Below are positions 1 through 9,108 of a stretch of DNA of 64,000 nt, piece after piece. The DNA comes from Pseudomonadota bacterium (GTDB taxonomy: Bacteria; Pseudomonadota; Gammaproteobacteria; UBA1113), in the NCBI GenBank assembly GCA_021778015.1, contig JAJYCX010000003.1, positions 1 through 64,000 of the forward strand. The letters run 5' to 3'. Below the pieces are notes generated by a model. It worked only from the letters and a program-made list of their open reading frames with translations. It had not been told where the DNA came from and ran no database searches. The position numbers were made by a program, and so were the translations under genes. How positions within the stretch are numbered: the stretch's first letter is position 1; every line of letters begins with the position of its first letter.

Positions 1-52
1 GTGCGATGGGCGAAGTCAACGAAGCATAAAAGTCAAAGACGAAGAACACAAG
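1..52 (+). repeat. Partial copy of repeat family C
   Basis: The first 52 bases match the 3' part of the intergenic repeat seen complete at 39224-39351 and 60261-60389: the core GGGCGAAGTCAAC, then AAGCATAAAAGTCAA and CGAAGAA. The 5' part lies outside the window. It sits just upstream of rpsB. Confidence 0.6.
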
Positions 53-101
53 GTTTGTTGTGCGGGTGCGTGGAGGAAATAACCCCCTGAGGAGAAATGT
101 A

Positions 102-875
102 ATGATCAACATGAAAGATATGTTAGCTGCTGGCGTCCATTATGGTCACCAAAAACGCTATTGGAACCCTAAAATGGAACCTTATATTTATGGCGTACAT
201 AATAAGGTTCATATTATTAACCTAGAAAAAACATTGCCATTGTTTAGTGATGCTTTGAACTTTATCTCATCTAAAGTCAGCAATCGCGGCAAAATTTTAT
301 TTGTAGGTACTAAATATTCCGCACAAGCCGCTGTTAAAGAAGAAGCTACACGCTGTGGTATGCCCTATGTGGATTATCGCTGGTTAGGTGGTATGCTCAC
401 CAATTATAAAACCATGCGACAACTGATTAAGCGTTATCGTGAATTGGAAAAAATGAAGCAAGACGGTTCTTTTGAATATTTTACCAAGAAAGAAGCTCTG
501 CAATTCCAACGCGAAATGGATAAATTGGAACGCGGTATAGGCGGTATTAAAGATATGGGCGGTTTACCTGATGCGCTGTTTGTCATCGACGTAGGCAATG
601 AAAAAATTGCTATTACCGAAGCACAACGCTTAGGCATTCCAGTCATAGGTGTGGTTGATACCAACCATTCCCCAGATGGCATAGATTACGTGATTCCAGG
701 CAATGACGATGCCAGTCGTGCCATTCGTTTTTATACTAAAACGGTTGCGGATGTCATCTTAGATGCTAAAGCAGTCTCTACACCTTCTGTAACAGCCGCA
801 GTGAATGATAAAGTAGTAGCGGATGTGGTAGCAGAACCCTTACCAACAGCTGCAAACGATAAAGAAGGGGCATAA
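102..875 (+). CDS. rpsB: 30S ribosomal protein uS2
   Basis: Structural protein of the small ribosomal subunit, here 257 residues. The N-terminus [20 protein letters not shown] and the internal stretch [11 protein letters not shown] are hallmarks of S2. The frame is open upstream to a GTG at 60, but homology begins at about residue 4 from the ATG at 102, which has a strong Shine-Dalgarno (GAGGAG, 89-94). The extra C-terminal tail is rich in Ala and Val. It is followed 4 bases later by tsf, the usual rpsB-tsf operon. No promoter is clear because the upstream sequence is a repeat cut by the window edge. Confidence 0.97.
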   Translation: MINMKDMLAAGVHYGHQKRYWNPKMEPYIYGVHNKVHIINLEKTLPLFSDALNFISSKVSNRGKILFVGTKYSAQAAVKEEATRCGMPYVDYRWLGGMLTNYKTMRQLIKRYRELEKMKQDGSFEYFTKKEALQFQREMDKLERGIGGIKDMGGLPDALFVIDVGNEKIAITEAQRLGIPVIGVVDTNHSPDGIDYVIPGNDDASRAIRFYTKTVADVILDAKAVSTPSVTAAVNDKVVADVVAEPLPTAANDKEGA

Positions 876-879
876 AAAA

Positions 880-1761
880 ATGGAAATAACTGCAAGTTTA
901 GTCAAAGAATTACGGGAGCGCACTGGCGCTGCCATGATGGATTGCAAAAATGTTTTGAAAGAAACAGCTGGCGATATAGAAGCGGCTATTCAGCTATTGC
1001 GTGAAAAAGGCGCCATTAAAGCGGCTAAAAAAGGCGATCGCATAGCTGCAGAAGGCTTGATTGCTTTTGCTGTGAGTGCCGATCATCGTAAAGCCGTGCT
1101 GGTTGAAGTTAATTGTGAAACCGATTTTGTGGCGCGTGCTGAAGATTTTATCCAATTTACACAAAAAGTGGCACAATTGGCTTTGCAGAATAATGCGCAT
1201 GACAGTAAGCAATTAAATGACGTTATATTTGATGCTGCTGAAAATCTAAGCGTAGAAGCAAAACGACAAGCGTTAATTGCAAAGTTAGGCGAAAATATCA
1301 ATATTCGTCGTATCGCTTTGGTGACTAGCCACGGTTTGATAGGTGCGTATAATCACGGTAACCGCATTGGTGTATTAGTGGCGATGAAAAGTGGCGAGAT
1401 GTCCTTAGCTAAAGAGTTGGCGATGCACGTAGCCGCTTTACAACCTTTAGTGGTATCTCCTGAACAAATTTCAGCGGAACTTATCGAAAAAGAACGCGAG
1501 ATTTACACCGTACAAGCAGCTGAAAGCGGCAAACCTGCAGACATCGTTGCCAAGATGGTCGATGGACGTATTAAAAAGTACTTGGATGAAGTTAGTCTTT
1601 TAGGGCAGCCTTTCGTTAAAGATCAAAATGTGCCAGTACACAAAGTACTCGCTGCTCAAAAAGCCGAAGTCGAAAGCTTCGTGCGTTTTGAAGTCGGTGA
1701 AGGTGTAGAAAAACAAGTGGTGGATTTTGCTAGTGAAGTGATGGCACAAGTTAAAGGGTAG
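880..1761 (+). CDS. tsf: Elongation factor Ts
   Basis: Guanine nucleotide exchange factor for EF-Tu, cytoplasmic, 293 residues, the normal length. The N-terminal UBA-like domain is clear ([20 protein letters not shown], about residues 7-26), followed by the core signature [16 protein letters not shown] (about 71-86) that contacts EF-Tu. It follows rpsB by 4 bases and precedes pyrH by 8 bases, so the genes are very probably cotranscribed. Confidence 0.97.
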   Translation: MEITASLVKELRERTGAAMMDCKNVLKETAGDIEAAIQLLREKGAIKAAKKGDRIAAEGLIAFAVSADHRKAVLVEVNCETDFVARAEDFIQFTQKVAQLALQNNAHDSKQLNDVIFDAAENLSVEAKRQALIAKLGENINIRRIALVTSHGLIGAYNHGNRIGVLVAMKSGEMSLAKELAMHVAALQPLVVSPEQISAELIEKEREIYTVQAAESGKPADIVAKMVDGRIKKYLDEVSLLGQPFVKDQNVPVHKVLAAQKAEVESFVRFEVGEGVEKQVVDFASEVMAQVKG

Positions 1762-1769
1762 GAGTCATT

Positions 1770-2522
1770 ATGTTTGGCAATCGTGAAAAACCTAAGTATA
1801 GCCGTATCATGTTAAAAATGAGCGGCGAGGTATTGATGGGACACTCTCAATTTGGAATTGATCCCGTGGTTTTAGATCGTATTGCCAGCGAAGTCACTGA
1901 AATTGCCAAATTAGGTGTAGAAATAGGCTTGGTAGTCGGTGGTGGTAATCTATTCCGTGGTGAGGCGTTGGCTAAAGTAGGCCTAGGACGAGTCACGGGC
2001 GATCACATGGGTATGTTAGCCACCACTATGAATGCATTGGCTTTACGCGATGCTATGGAACGCGCGGGTGCAGAAACCCGCGTGATGTCTGCCATTACCA
2101 TGACCGGCTTAGTTGACCCTATGGATATACGCAAAGCAGATTACCATCTGCGCCATGATACCGTCGTTATTTTTTGTGGCGGTACAGGCAATCCTTTCTT
2201 TACCACCGATTCGGCAGCGAGTTTACGCGGCATAGAAATTGGCGCGGATGTTTTACTCAAAGGAACCAAGGTTGATGGTGTTTATACCGACGATCCGGCG
2301 TTAGTGCCCACCGCAAAACGGTATAGCAAACTCAATTATCGTGAGGTTATCGAAAAAGATTTACGCGTTATGGATACGACCGCGATTTGCATGTGCAGAG
2401 ATCATCAATTACCGATCATTGTTTTTAATATCAATAAGCCGCATGCTTTAAGAAACGTTATGTTGGGCTTAGATGAAGGTACCTTAATTGATGCCACAGA
2501 ATCTACTTTGGCCACTTCTTAA
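1770..2522 (+). CDS. pyrH: Uridylate kinase
   Basis: Amino-acid-kinase-fold enzyme that phosphorylates UMP to UDP for pyrimidine and envelope sugar-nucleotide synthesis; normally a hexamer. The 250 residues show the N-terminal LKMSGEVL phosphate-binding motif, the glycine-rich [10 protein letters not shown] and a [13 protein letters not shown] stretch typical of bacterial UMP kinases. A good ribosome site (TAGGAGTC) lies just upstream. It sits between tsf and frr as in most gammaproteobacteria. Confidence 0.97.
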   Translation: MFGNREKPKYSRIMLKMSGEVLMGHSQFGIDPVVLDRIASEVTEIAKLGVEIGLVVGGGNLFRGEALAKVGLGRVTGDHMGMLATTMNALALRDAMERAGAETRVMSAITMTGLVDPMDIRKADYHLRHDTVVIFCGGTGNPFFTTDSAASLRGIEIGADVLLKGTKVDGVYTDDPALVPTAKRYSKLNYREVIEKDLRVMDTTAICMCRDHQLPIIVFNINKPHALRNVMLGLDEGTLIDATESTLATS

Positions 2523-2546
2523 TTTTTTGCATAAGGAACAGTCATT

Positions 2547-3104
2547 ATGTTAAATACTATTTATACCGATGCCACCACACGCATGAAGAAATGCATAGAA
2601 AATTTGCATTCCACTTTGTTGAAAGTGCGTACGGGGCGCGCACACCCTAGTTTATTAGATTCCGTTAAGGTTCCTTATTACGGTACAGATACCCCTTTAA
2701 ATCAAGTTGCTAATATCACGTTGGCTGATTCTCGTACCATCAGCGTGGCGCCGTTTGAGAAAAATCTGATTGCGACGGTTGAAAAAGCTATTTTAACTTC
2801 TGATTTGGGTTTAAATCCTGTTACAGTAGGCAGCATTATACGCGTCCCTTTGCCGCCTTTAAGCGAAGAGCGTCGTAAAGAATTGATTCGTCATGTCAAA
2901 TTGGAAGCTGAAAACAGCAAAGTTGCCGTGCGCAACGTGCGCCGCGATGCCAATGCGCAATTGAAGGATTGCTTAAAGGATAAAAGCATCAGTGAAGATG
3001 ACGAACGTCAAGGTCAGGAAAAAATTCAAAAACTAACCGATAAATATATAGAAGAAATTGATAAAATCTTCGTGCATAAGGAAGCCGAGCTGCTTGAGGT
3101 TTAG
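2547..3104 (+). CDS. frr: Ribosome recycling factor
   Basis: Splits post-termination ribosomes together with EF-G. Length is 185 residues, exactly the usual size. Recognisable features are the KVRTGRAHPSLLD segment (about residues 26-38), IRVPLPPLSEERRKEL near the middle and the C-terminal helix KYIEEIDKIFVHKEAELLEV. A 24-base gap separates it from pyrH and 5 bases from uppS. Confidence 0.97.
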   Translation: MLNTIYTDATTRMKKCIENLHSTLLKVRTGRAHPSLLDSVKVPYYGTDTPLNQVANITLADSRTISVAPFEKNLIATVEKAILTSDLGLNPVTVGSIIRVPLPPLSEERRKELIRHVKLEAENSKVAVRNVRRDANAQLKDCLKDKSISEDDERQGQEKIQKLTDKYIEEIDKIFVHKEAELLEV

Positions 3105-3109
3105 GTCGA

Positions 3110-3874
3110 ATGGAAGTCCCCAAGCACATTGCAATAGTTATGGATGGCAACGGCCGTTGGTCTAAAGCGCTCGCTAAACCGCGGCACTTTGGCCATAAGA
3201 CTGGTTTAGAAACCCTTAAGAAAATCATCGAAGCAACAGCCAAACGAGGTGTGCCTTATTTGACGGTATTTGCGTTTGGTATGGAAAATTGGCTACGCCC
3301 TAGTGTAGAAGTCAATTATCTTATGAACCTATTTTTAACGGCCCTGCGTCGCGACATAGGCCGATTGCACGAGAATGGCATACGAGTGCAGTTTATAGGC
3401 GATAGACTACAAATTCATACTGATCTCATGCACAGCATGCAAGAAGCCGAATCTCTAACACAAGATAATACCGGTATGACTTTGATAGTCGCTTTTAATT
3501 ACAGTGGTCGCTGGGATATATGGCAAGCTTGTCAAAATTTAGCCGAAAAAGTAGCTGCCAAGCAATTAAACGCTGCTGATATAAACGAAGATCTCATTAG
3601 TCAGCATTTATCTACGGCCACCTGGCCTGATCCAGACTTATTGATACGCACTAGTGGTGAGCAACGGCTGAGTAACTTTTTATTATGGCAATTAAGCTAC
3701 GCTGAACTTTATTTTACCAATAAACATTGGCCTGAATTTGATGAAACAGAATTAGATAAGGCTATTGCATTTTATGCTTCAAGAGAGCGGCGTTTTGGTA
3801 AGATCAGCGAACAACTCATTACACCGAGCCGCGACCGTCAGGGAGCGGAAATGGAGAATACTTACGATGCTTAG
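3110..3874 (+). CDS. uppS: Undecaprenyl diphosphate synthase
   Basis: cis-Prenyltransferase that makes the C55 lipid carrier for peptidoglycan and O-antigen. Near the N-terminus IAIVMDGNGRWSKAL carries the catalytic Asp, and the C-terminal half contains RTSGEQRLSNFLLWQ with the conserved Arg and Ser. Length is 254. The last residues read SRDRQGAE and are encoded by a copy of repeat family B (3824-3848), so the C-terminal tail is repeat-derived. The stop overlaps the start of cdsA by 8 bases. Confidence 0.96.
   Translation: MEVPKHIAIVMDGNGRWSKALAKPRHFGHKTGLETLKKIIEATAKRGVPYLTVFAFGMENWLRPSVEVNYLMNLFLTALRRDIGRLHENGIRVQFIGDRLQIHTDLMHSMQEAESLTQDNTGMTLIVAFNYSGRWDIWQACQNLAEKVAAKQLNAADINEDLISQHLSTATWPDPDLLIRTSGEQRLSNFLLWQLSYAELYFTNKHWPEFDETELDKAIAFYASRERRFGKISEQLITPSRDRQGAEMENTYDA
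3824..3848 (+). repeat. Repeat family B, single arm inside uppS
   Basis: A 25-base arm beginning CCGAGCCGCGACCGTCAGGG, identical to the copy at 51363-51387 and the reverse complement of 50918-50942. It lies in frame inside the 3' end of uppS. Complete two-arm copies are at 25315-25387 and 28300-28368. Confidence 0.85.
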
Positions 3875-4676
3875 ACAACGTTTATTAACCGCGGCGATCC
3901 TCATACCGCTGGTATTAGCCGCAATTTATTTTTTACCACTGTTCTATTTTTTTCTAATGGGCTGCGGCATTGTTGCCTTAGCCGCTTGGGAATGGTGTTC
4001 GCTTGCCGATTTTAAAAGCACAAAAATTAAAATCGCCTATGTCCTATTAACATTATTACTGTGTGCTGTGTCGTGGGATTTACCCTTTGAATTATTTACC
4101 TTCGGTGGTGCGCTGTTGTGGATAGCATTTATCATCGCCTTGTATCGTTATCCTAAGGGCTGTGTTTTTTGGAAACAACAGCCATTGCTTAGAGGCTTTG
4201 TGGCGCTGTTTGCTCTCATTGCTTTTTTAGCAAGTCTGATGCTATTAAAAGAAGCAACACCTACTTTGATCTTTCTATTATTGGCCATAGTATGGATAAT
4301 GGATTCAGCGGCCTATTTTGCAGGTCGTTTGTGGGGCAAAAGGCCTTTGGCTTCACAAATTAGCCCCAAAAAAACCATAGAGGGATTGTTAGGGGCATTA
4401 TTGGTGGTCATGGTGTTATCTTTACCTTTAGTTTTATGGGTTAACCCTTATAAACAAGCACCTTGGGCGTGGCTTTTATTAATTTTAATCACCGCCGTAG
4501 TGTCTGTATTGGGCGATTTAGTGGAAAGCATGGCAAAACGTATTTATGCCGTTAAGGATAGTGGCCATTTATTACCTGGACATGGCGGTATTTTGGATCG
4601 CATAGACAGTTTATTGGCCGCGACAGTTTGTTTTGCGTTAGGACAGAGTGTTATACTTTATGCGGTCACAATTTGA
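3867..4676 (+). CDS. cdsA: Phosphatidate cytidylyltransferase
   Basis: Integral membrane enzyme converting phosphatidate and CTP to CDP-diacylglycerol, the branch point of phospholipid synthesis. The protein has 269 residues with about eight hydrophobic segments and the family signature near the C-terminus, SVLGDLVESMAKRIYAVKDS followed by LPGHGGILDRIDS. The open frame runs back to 3765 inside uppS, but homology starts at MLRQRLLTA, from the ATG at 3867. The final codons (YAVTI) lie in the left arm of a long inverted repeat. Confidence 0.95.
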   Translation: MLRQRLLTAAILIPLVLAAIYFLPLFYFFLMGCGIVALAAWEWCSLADFKSTKIKIAYVLLTLLLCAVSWDLPFELFTFGGALLWIAFIIALYRYPKGCVFWKQQPLLRGFVALFALIAFLASLMLLKEATPTLIFLLLAIVWIMDSAAYFAGRLWGKRPLASQISPKKTIEGLLGALLVVMVLSLPLVLWVNPYKQAPWAWLLLILITAVVSVLGDLVESMAKRIYAVKDSGHLLPGHGGILDRIDSLLAATVCFALGQSVILYAVTI

Positions 4677-4815
4677 GCTTTATATCATCCTAACTGCAGG
4701 CCATCTTGCATTGTGAAAAATATTCACATATGAAGAACTATGCTCATATTTTTCTCAACGCAATCTGACCTACATTTAGGCGCTAAAAACCTCAAACTAT
4801 GACCGCACAAAGTAT
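4653..4815. repeat. Long imperfect inverted repeat E (foldback)
   Basis: The arms 4653-4730 and 4738-4815 are imperfect reverse complements. The outer 29 bases (ATACTTTATGCGGTCACAAT and on) differ at 4 places; the inner part pairs over GCATTGTGAAAAATAT against ATATTTTTCTCAACGC. The left arm includes the 3' end and stop of cdsA. It fills the cdsA-rseP gap, where dxr lies in many gammaproteobacteria. Possible roles are a transcript-end hairpin or a MITE-like remnant. Confidence 0.7.
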
Positions 4816-4840
4816 TGTCTAATACAAAGGAGAAAAGGAA

Positions 4841-6202
4841 TTGTCAGTTATAATCTCAATCCTACTATTTCTAGTATCTATTTCTATTTTAGTCGCAGTA
4901 CACGAATGGGGACATTTTATCGTTGCGCGTTGTTGCGGGGTTAAAACACTGCGTTTTTCTATAGGCTTTGGCAAAGTGATTTGGCGTAAAGTAACGCGCA
5001 GCGGTTTAGAAATCGCAGTATCGGCAATTCCCTTAGGCGGTTATGTTAAATTCTTAGATGAAAACGAAGGAAAGGTAACCTTAGCAGATCGACATTTTGC
5101 TTTTAATAGACAATCCGTTTTTAAACGCATAGCCATAGTCTTAGCGGGGCCTTTGTTTAATTTTCTATTTGCTATTGTCGTCTTTTGGCTTATGTTACTC
5201 ATAGGGATTCATCAAGTGAAACCCATCATTGGCGAAGTAGTTCCCCATAGTTTAGCTGCTAAAGCAGGCTTTTTGCCCATGCAACGTATTGTTGGTATTA
5301 ACGACGATAAAGTTGCTTCCTGGCAAGATATACGCCTTGCTTTATATGGCAAACTAGCCGAAGACAAACCTATATTGGTATGGGTACGCGGCCCTAATGA
5401 TGCTGCTGCACATTCCATCATGGTCAACGTATCGGGAATACGACTAGATGAAAATAATGTCGATATCTTAGAAGATTTTGGTGTATTTCCCTTTGCTTTA
5501 GATGTGCCCGCTATAGTCGATCTAGTCGAACCTAAAAGTCCAGCCGCAGCCATAGGCCTACGACAGGGCGATAAAATTATCAGCATCAATGGTCTACCAA
5601 TTAATAATTGGCAACAATTGTTAGAGCACATCACAGGTTTAGGCGGCCAAACGATCAACTTAACTATTTTGCGTAATGATGTGAAAGAATCACTGAGTGT
5701 GACATTGGGGAAACGCATCGATCATCAAGGTGAAGAACGCGGCTATTTGGGCGTTAGGGCCAAGCCATTGCCTATACCTAAAAATTTATTGGTGGTTAAA
5801 AGATACGGACCATTAACGGCTATTCCTATGGCGTGGAATGAGACTTGGCGTATGACCAGCCTATCGGTTAATTTAATGTATAAAATGATCACAGGTAAAA
5901 TAGGTTTGAGTGGTATAGCGGGCCCCATAGGTATTGCAGAAGGGGCGGGTATAGTTGCTTATTCTGGTTTAGCTGCGTATTTAGGTTTTTTAGCTTTGAT
6001 CAGTATAGGCTTGGGAATTGTAAATATATTACCCATTCCGGTATTGGATGGCGGATATTTGTTCTATTTTTTAATAGAAATAGTGCGCGGTAAGCCATTA
6101 TCAGATAGAGCTCAATTAATAGGCATAAAAATAGGCTTTTCAATTCTAGTTGCCCTGTTGCTGTTAGCCTCTTATAACGATATCATGCGTCTTTTACAGT
6201 GA
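4841..6202 (+). CDS. rseP: Site-2 protease RseP, regulated intramembrane proteolysis
   Basis: Inner-membrane zinc metalloprotease that cuts anti-sigma factors such as RseA and signal-peptide remnants. It has 453 residues. HEWGH (residues 21-25) in the first membrane segment gives the zinc ligands, two PDZ domains follow in the periplasmic loop, and LDG (402-404, in ILPIPVLDGG) is the third-ligand motif. The start is TTG, supported by AAAGGAGAAAAGG immediately upstream; no in-frame ATG precedes the HExxH segment. It lies upstream of bamA as is usual. Confidence 0.95.
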   Translation: MSVIISILLFLVSISILVAVHEWGHFIVARCCGVKTLRFSIGFGKVIWRKVTRSGLEIAVSAIPLGGYVKFLDENEGKVTLADRHFAFNRQSVFKRIAIVLAGPLFNFLFAIVVFWLMLLIGIHQVKPIIGEVVPHSLAAKAGFLPMQRIVGINDDKVASWQDIRLALYGKLAEDKPILVWVRGPNDAAAHSIMVNVSGIRLDENNVDILEDFGVFPFALDVPAIVDLVEPKSPAAAIGLRQGDKIISINGLPINNWQQLLEHITGLGGQTINLTILRNDVKESLSVTLGKRIDHQGEERGYLGVRAKPLPIPKNLLVVKRYGPLTAIPMAWNETWRMTSLSVNLMYKMITGKIGLSGIAGPIGIAEGAGIVAYSGLAAYLGFLALISIGLGIVNILPIPVLDGGYLFYFLIEIVRGKPLSDRAQLIGIKIGFSILVALLLLASYNDIMRLLQ

Positions 6203-6232
6203 TGCGGTTTAAGGCTGAAGATCCAGAACCTT

Positions 6233-6321
6233 GTCATCCTCGGCTGCAGGCCGGGGATCCAGTTTCAATTCAGGTTTTACTGGATCCCCGACTGCGGCCT
6301 CGCGGCCCGGTCGAGGATGAC
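6233..6321. repeat. Repeat family A, copy 1
   Basis: An 89-base palindromic element beginning GTCATCCTCGGC and ending GTCGAGGATGAC, with two internal GGATCC-containing segments (GGGGATCCAG and CTGGATCCCC) around an AT-rich loop. It fills the rseP-bamA gap and could act as a transcript-end or processing hairpin. Other copies: 8856-8944, 26077-26165, 62149-62236. Confidence 0.9.
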
Positions 6322-6394
6322 AATGTTATAAATTTGCGCTTAACAAGTAACTTTGCGCGCATCTTGATATGTAATGAGTATTATAAGGATAATT

Positions 6395-8821
6395 ATGAAA
6401 CAAATGCTTAGATTATCGTTGATTTCTACTGCGCTATTGACGTGCCTTAGTGTACGTGCTTATGCAGAGGAATCATTTAAGGTCGATAAAATTGAAATAC
6501 AAGGTTTAAAACGTATTAATGAAGGTACTGTATTAAATTATTTGCCTATACAGATTGGGCAAACCATTCAGCCTTCCGATACGGCTAAAATTATACGCGT
6601 ATTATATAAAACAGGCTTTTTCAGCGATGTAACGTTGGATCACAAAGGCAATACTTTGATCGTTAAAGTGGTAGAAAAGCCAACGATCGGCCAATTTAAA
6701 ATCAGTGGTAACAAAAGTATCCCGACTAAAACCTTGCGCAAAACTTTATCTGATTTAGGCTTTGCCGAAGGTCGTGTTTATGATCCTTCTTTATTAAGCA
6801 GCATACGCGATTCCCTGCAGCGCGAATATTATAACCGTGGTAACTATAACGCCACCGTGACTACAAAAGTAACGCATACTTCCAGTAACCGCGTTGACAT
6901 TAATATTAATGTCTTCGAAGGGCCGTTGGCAAAGATCAGTGAGATTTCTATTATAGGCAATCATGCCTTCAAAGAAAAAGAATTGGTCAAACAATTTAGC
7001 TTATCGACTACAGGCATGTTTTCCTTTTTAACGGATAACGATAAATTTTCGCAAGAAAAATTGAATGGCGACTTAGAAACATTGCGTTCATTTTACATGG
7101 ACAGAGGCTATGTGCAATTTAAAGTGGACAGTTCTGAAGTATTGTTGAGCCCGGATAAAAAGAAGGTAACGATCCTAGTTCACATTACAGAAGGGGATAA
7201 ATTCACAGTCAGCGGCTATAAGATGGCCGGGACTTTTGTGGAGCCTAAAGAAAAATTAGAAAGATTTGTACACTTTGAGCCGAATGAAACCTTTAATCGC
7301 AAGAAAATAACCAATATCACCCAAGCCATGAGTAACACCATGGCCAATGACGGTTATGTTTATGCTCACGTAGAACCTTTGCCCGAAGTAGACGCGGCTA
7401 AGAAACAAGTCTTTGTGACTTTCTTAGTGAGTCCGGGTAACCGTTACTATGTGCGCGATATTAATTTCCATGGCAACGACAAAACCGAAGATCAAGTATT
7501 ACGTAGAGAAATGCGTCAACAAGAAGGTGCGCCTTATTCTTTGTCTAAGTCTAAGCAATCTGAAACCCGTTTAAATCGACTAGGTTATTTTAAAACCGTT
7601 AAAGTCGAGAATACTCCGGTCTCGGGCAGTGACGATCAGGTGGATTTAGACTTTACTGTAACTGAAGCACCGTCGGCGACTATGTCCTTAGGCGTAGGGT
7701 ATACCAATACCTTAGGCTTCTTGGTGAATGCGGCTTATTCGCAGCCTAACTTTTTAGGTACAGGTAAAACCATAGGCGCGAATGCAACCGTCGCTTCGGG
7801 ACAGCAAAGTGTGTCTCTTACCTATTTTAATCCTTATTACACCATAGATGGCGTGGGTAGAGGTTTTAGCGCATATGCTAATCACTATAACACTGATCAA
7901 ACCTTGACCGACAGTGTCGCCTATCAAGAGAATAGCTACGGCGCCAATATGTTTTACAATTTTCCTGTGAGCGAGCAAGATACTGTGAGCGCAGGCATAG
8001 GTTATGGGGCAACGTTGTTAAATACAGGGGATAGTGCCAGTGATGCTGTGATTAACTTTATGGATAATTACACTTTAGCTTTGCCTTTGCAACGTAATAG
8101 CAACGAAGTGGCAATCGATCCACTCACGGGCCAACCTATACCGTACCCTACACATGAAAGCATTTATAACATAAATTTAACCACTGCTTGGGGACATAAC
8201 GGTTATGACAGGGCCATTTTCCCTACGCGCGGTTATTCCCATTCGCTCAGTGGCAGTGTGGCATTGCCTGGCGGCGGTACTAGCGTCAGTTATTATAAAT
8301 TAGATTATACGGGCCGTGTGTATCAACCCTTGGGTAAGGGTTTTATAGCCTCGCTGCGTGGTGAAGTGGGTTATGGCGATGGTATTTTCGGTACGCAATA
8401 TTTGCCCTTCTACCAAAACTTTGGTGCGGGTGGTATCGGTGTGCCGGGTGCGGTGCGCGGTTATCAAGGCTTTTCTATAGGTCCTAGAACTATGAATGCC
8501 GATGGCAGCGTAGTGACCGTTGGTGGTAATACCATGACGGTAGGCAGTGTAGAATTAATTGTACCTACACCCTTAACCCCGGACAGTTTCCGAGTAACCA
8601 CTTTTATGGATGCCGGTAATGTCTATAACTGGAATGGCGGTGCGCCTGCCGCTACGACTGACGGTAATGGAAATGGCCCTATACGTTATTCAGCCGGTAT
8701 ACAAGGACAATGGCAGACGCCTATGGGACAAATCATATTCAGCTTGGCTAAACCGATTAATCCACAGCCTAATGATGTGACCGAAGTGTTCCAATTCTCG
8801 GCGGGGACTTCGTTCTTGTAA
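6395..8821 (+). CDS. bamA: Outer membrane protein assembly factor BamA
   Basis: Omp85-family core of the BAM complex that inserts beta-barrels into the outer membrane. The ATG at 6395 (ribosome site AAGGAT) gives 808 residues with a signal peptide ending near VRAYA. Five POTRA domains follow (about residues 25-420, for example FKVDKIEIQGLKRI), then a barrel with the lid-loop motif GAVRGYQGFSIGP (VRGYQ variant of VRGF). The C-terminus reads FQFSAGTSFL, ending in Leu rather than the usual aromatic residue. It is followed by skp and the lpx genes. Confidence 0.96.
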   Translation: MKQMLRLSLISTALLTCLSVRAYAEESFKVDKIEIQGLKRINEGTVLNYLPIQIGQTIQPSDTAKIIRVLYKTGFFSDVTLDHKGNTLIVKVVEKPTIGQFKISGNKSIPTKTLRKTLSDLGFAEGRVYDPSLLSSIRDSLQREYYNRGNYNATVTTKVTHTSSNRVDININVFEGPLAKISEISIIGNHAFKEKELVKQFSLSTTGMFSFLTDNDKFSQEKLNGDLETLRSFYMDRGYVQFKVDSSEVLLSPDKKKVTILVHITEGDKFTVSGYKMAGTFVEPKEKLERFVHFEPNETFNRKKITNITQAMSNTMANDGYVYAHVEPLPEVDAAKKQVFVTFLVSPGNRYYVRDINFHGNDKTEDQVLRREMRQQEGAPYSLSKSKQSETRLNRLGYFKTVKVENTPVSGSDDQVDLDFTVTEAPSATMSLGVGYTNTLGFLVNAAYSQPNFLGTGKTIGANATVASGQQSVSLTYFNPYYTIDGVGRGFSAYANHYNTDQTLTDSVAYQENSYGANMFYNFPVSEQDTVSAGIGYGATLLNTGDSASDAVINFMDNYTLALPLQRNSNEVAIDPLTGQPIPYPTHESIYNINLTTAWGHNGYDRAIFPTRGYSHSLSGSVALPGGGTSVSYYKLDYTGRVYQPLGKGFIASLRGEVGYGDGIFGTQYLPFYQNFGAGGIGVPGAVRGYQGFSIGPRTMNADGSVVTVGGNTMTVGSVELIVPTPLTPDSFRVTTFMDAGNVYNWNGGAPAATTDGNGNGPIRYSAGIQGQWQTPMGQIIFSLAKPINPQPNDVTEVFQFSAGTSFL

Positions 8822-8855
8822 TAGTACCGACCGAAGGTCAGGAGTCTAGAGTTGT

Positions 8856-8944
8856 GTCATCCTCGGCGCGGCCGCGAGGCCGCAGTCGGGGATCCAGGAA
8901 AACTTGATTTGAAACTGGATCCCCGGCCTGCGGCCGAGGATGAC
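8856..8944. repeat. Repeat family A, copy 2
   Basis: An 89-base element beginning GTCATCCTCGGCGCGGCCGC and ending GGCCGAGGATGAC, with the two internal GGATCC segments. Its loop side (GATTTGAAACTGGATCCCCG) is the reverse orientation of copy 1. It lies in the bamA-skp gap; the remaining bases 8945-9108 should hold the skp promoter and ribosome site (CAAGGAGACG before 9109). Confidence 0.9.
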
Positions 8945-9108
8945 AATATGCTGCAGGCAAAGATGACAGCGTTTGCGCTAGATGCGAGGACCACTTTTAT
9001 CAGGCCAGTTTGACTATTCCTTAAAAAATATGGTACTTTCGATGCTCAAGTCAACGTAGGACTTTTAACATAATTCTGTATATATATTAACCAAGGAGAC
9101 GATCGTAT

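Noticed and set aside
3765..3866. Longer N-terminus for CdsA
   Set aside because: It would lie within uppS and is partly repeat-encoded; homology starts at the ATG at 3867.
5212..5718. 168-codon minus-strand frame inside rseP
   Set aside because: Shadow of a well-supported gene on the other strand.
6199..6411. Open frame of 70 codons between rseP and bamA
   Set aside because: It consists mostly of repeat A sequence and overlaps both neighbours' signals; no ribosome site or homology.
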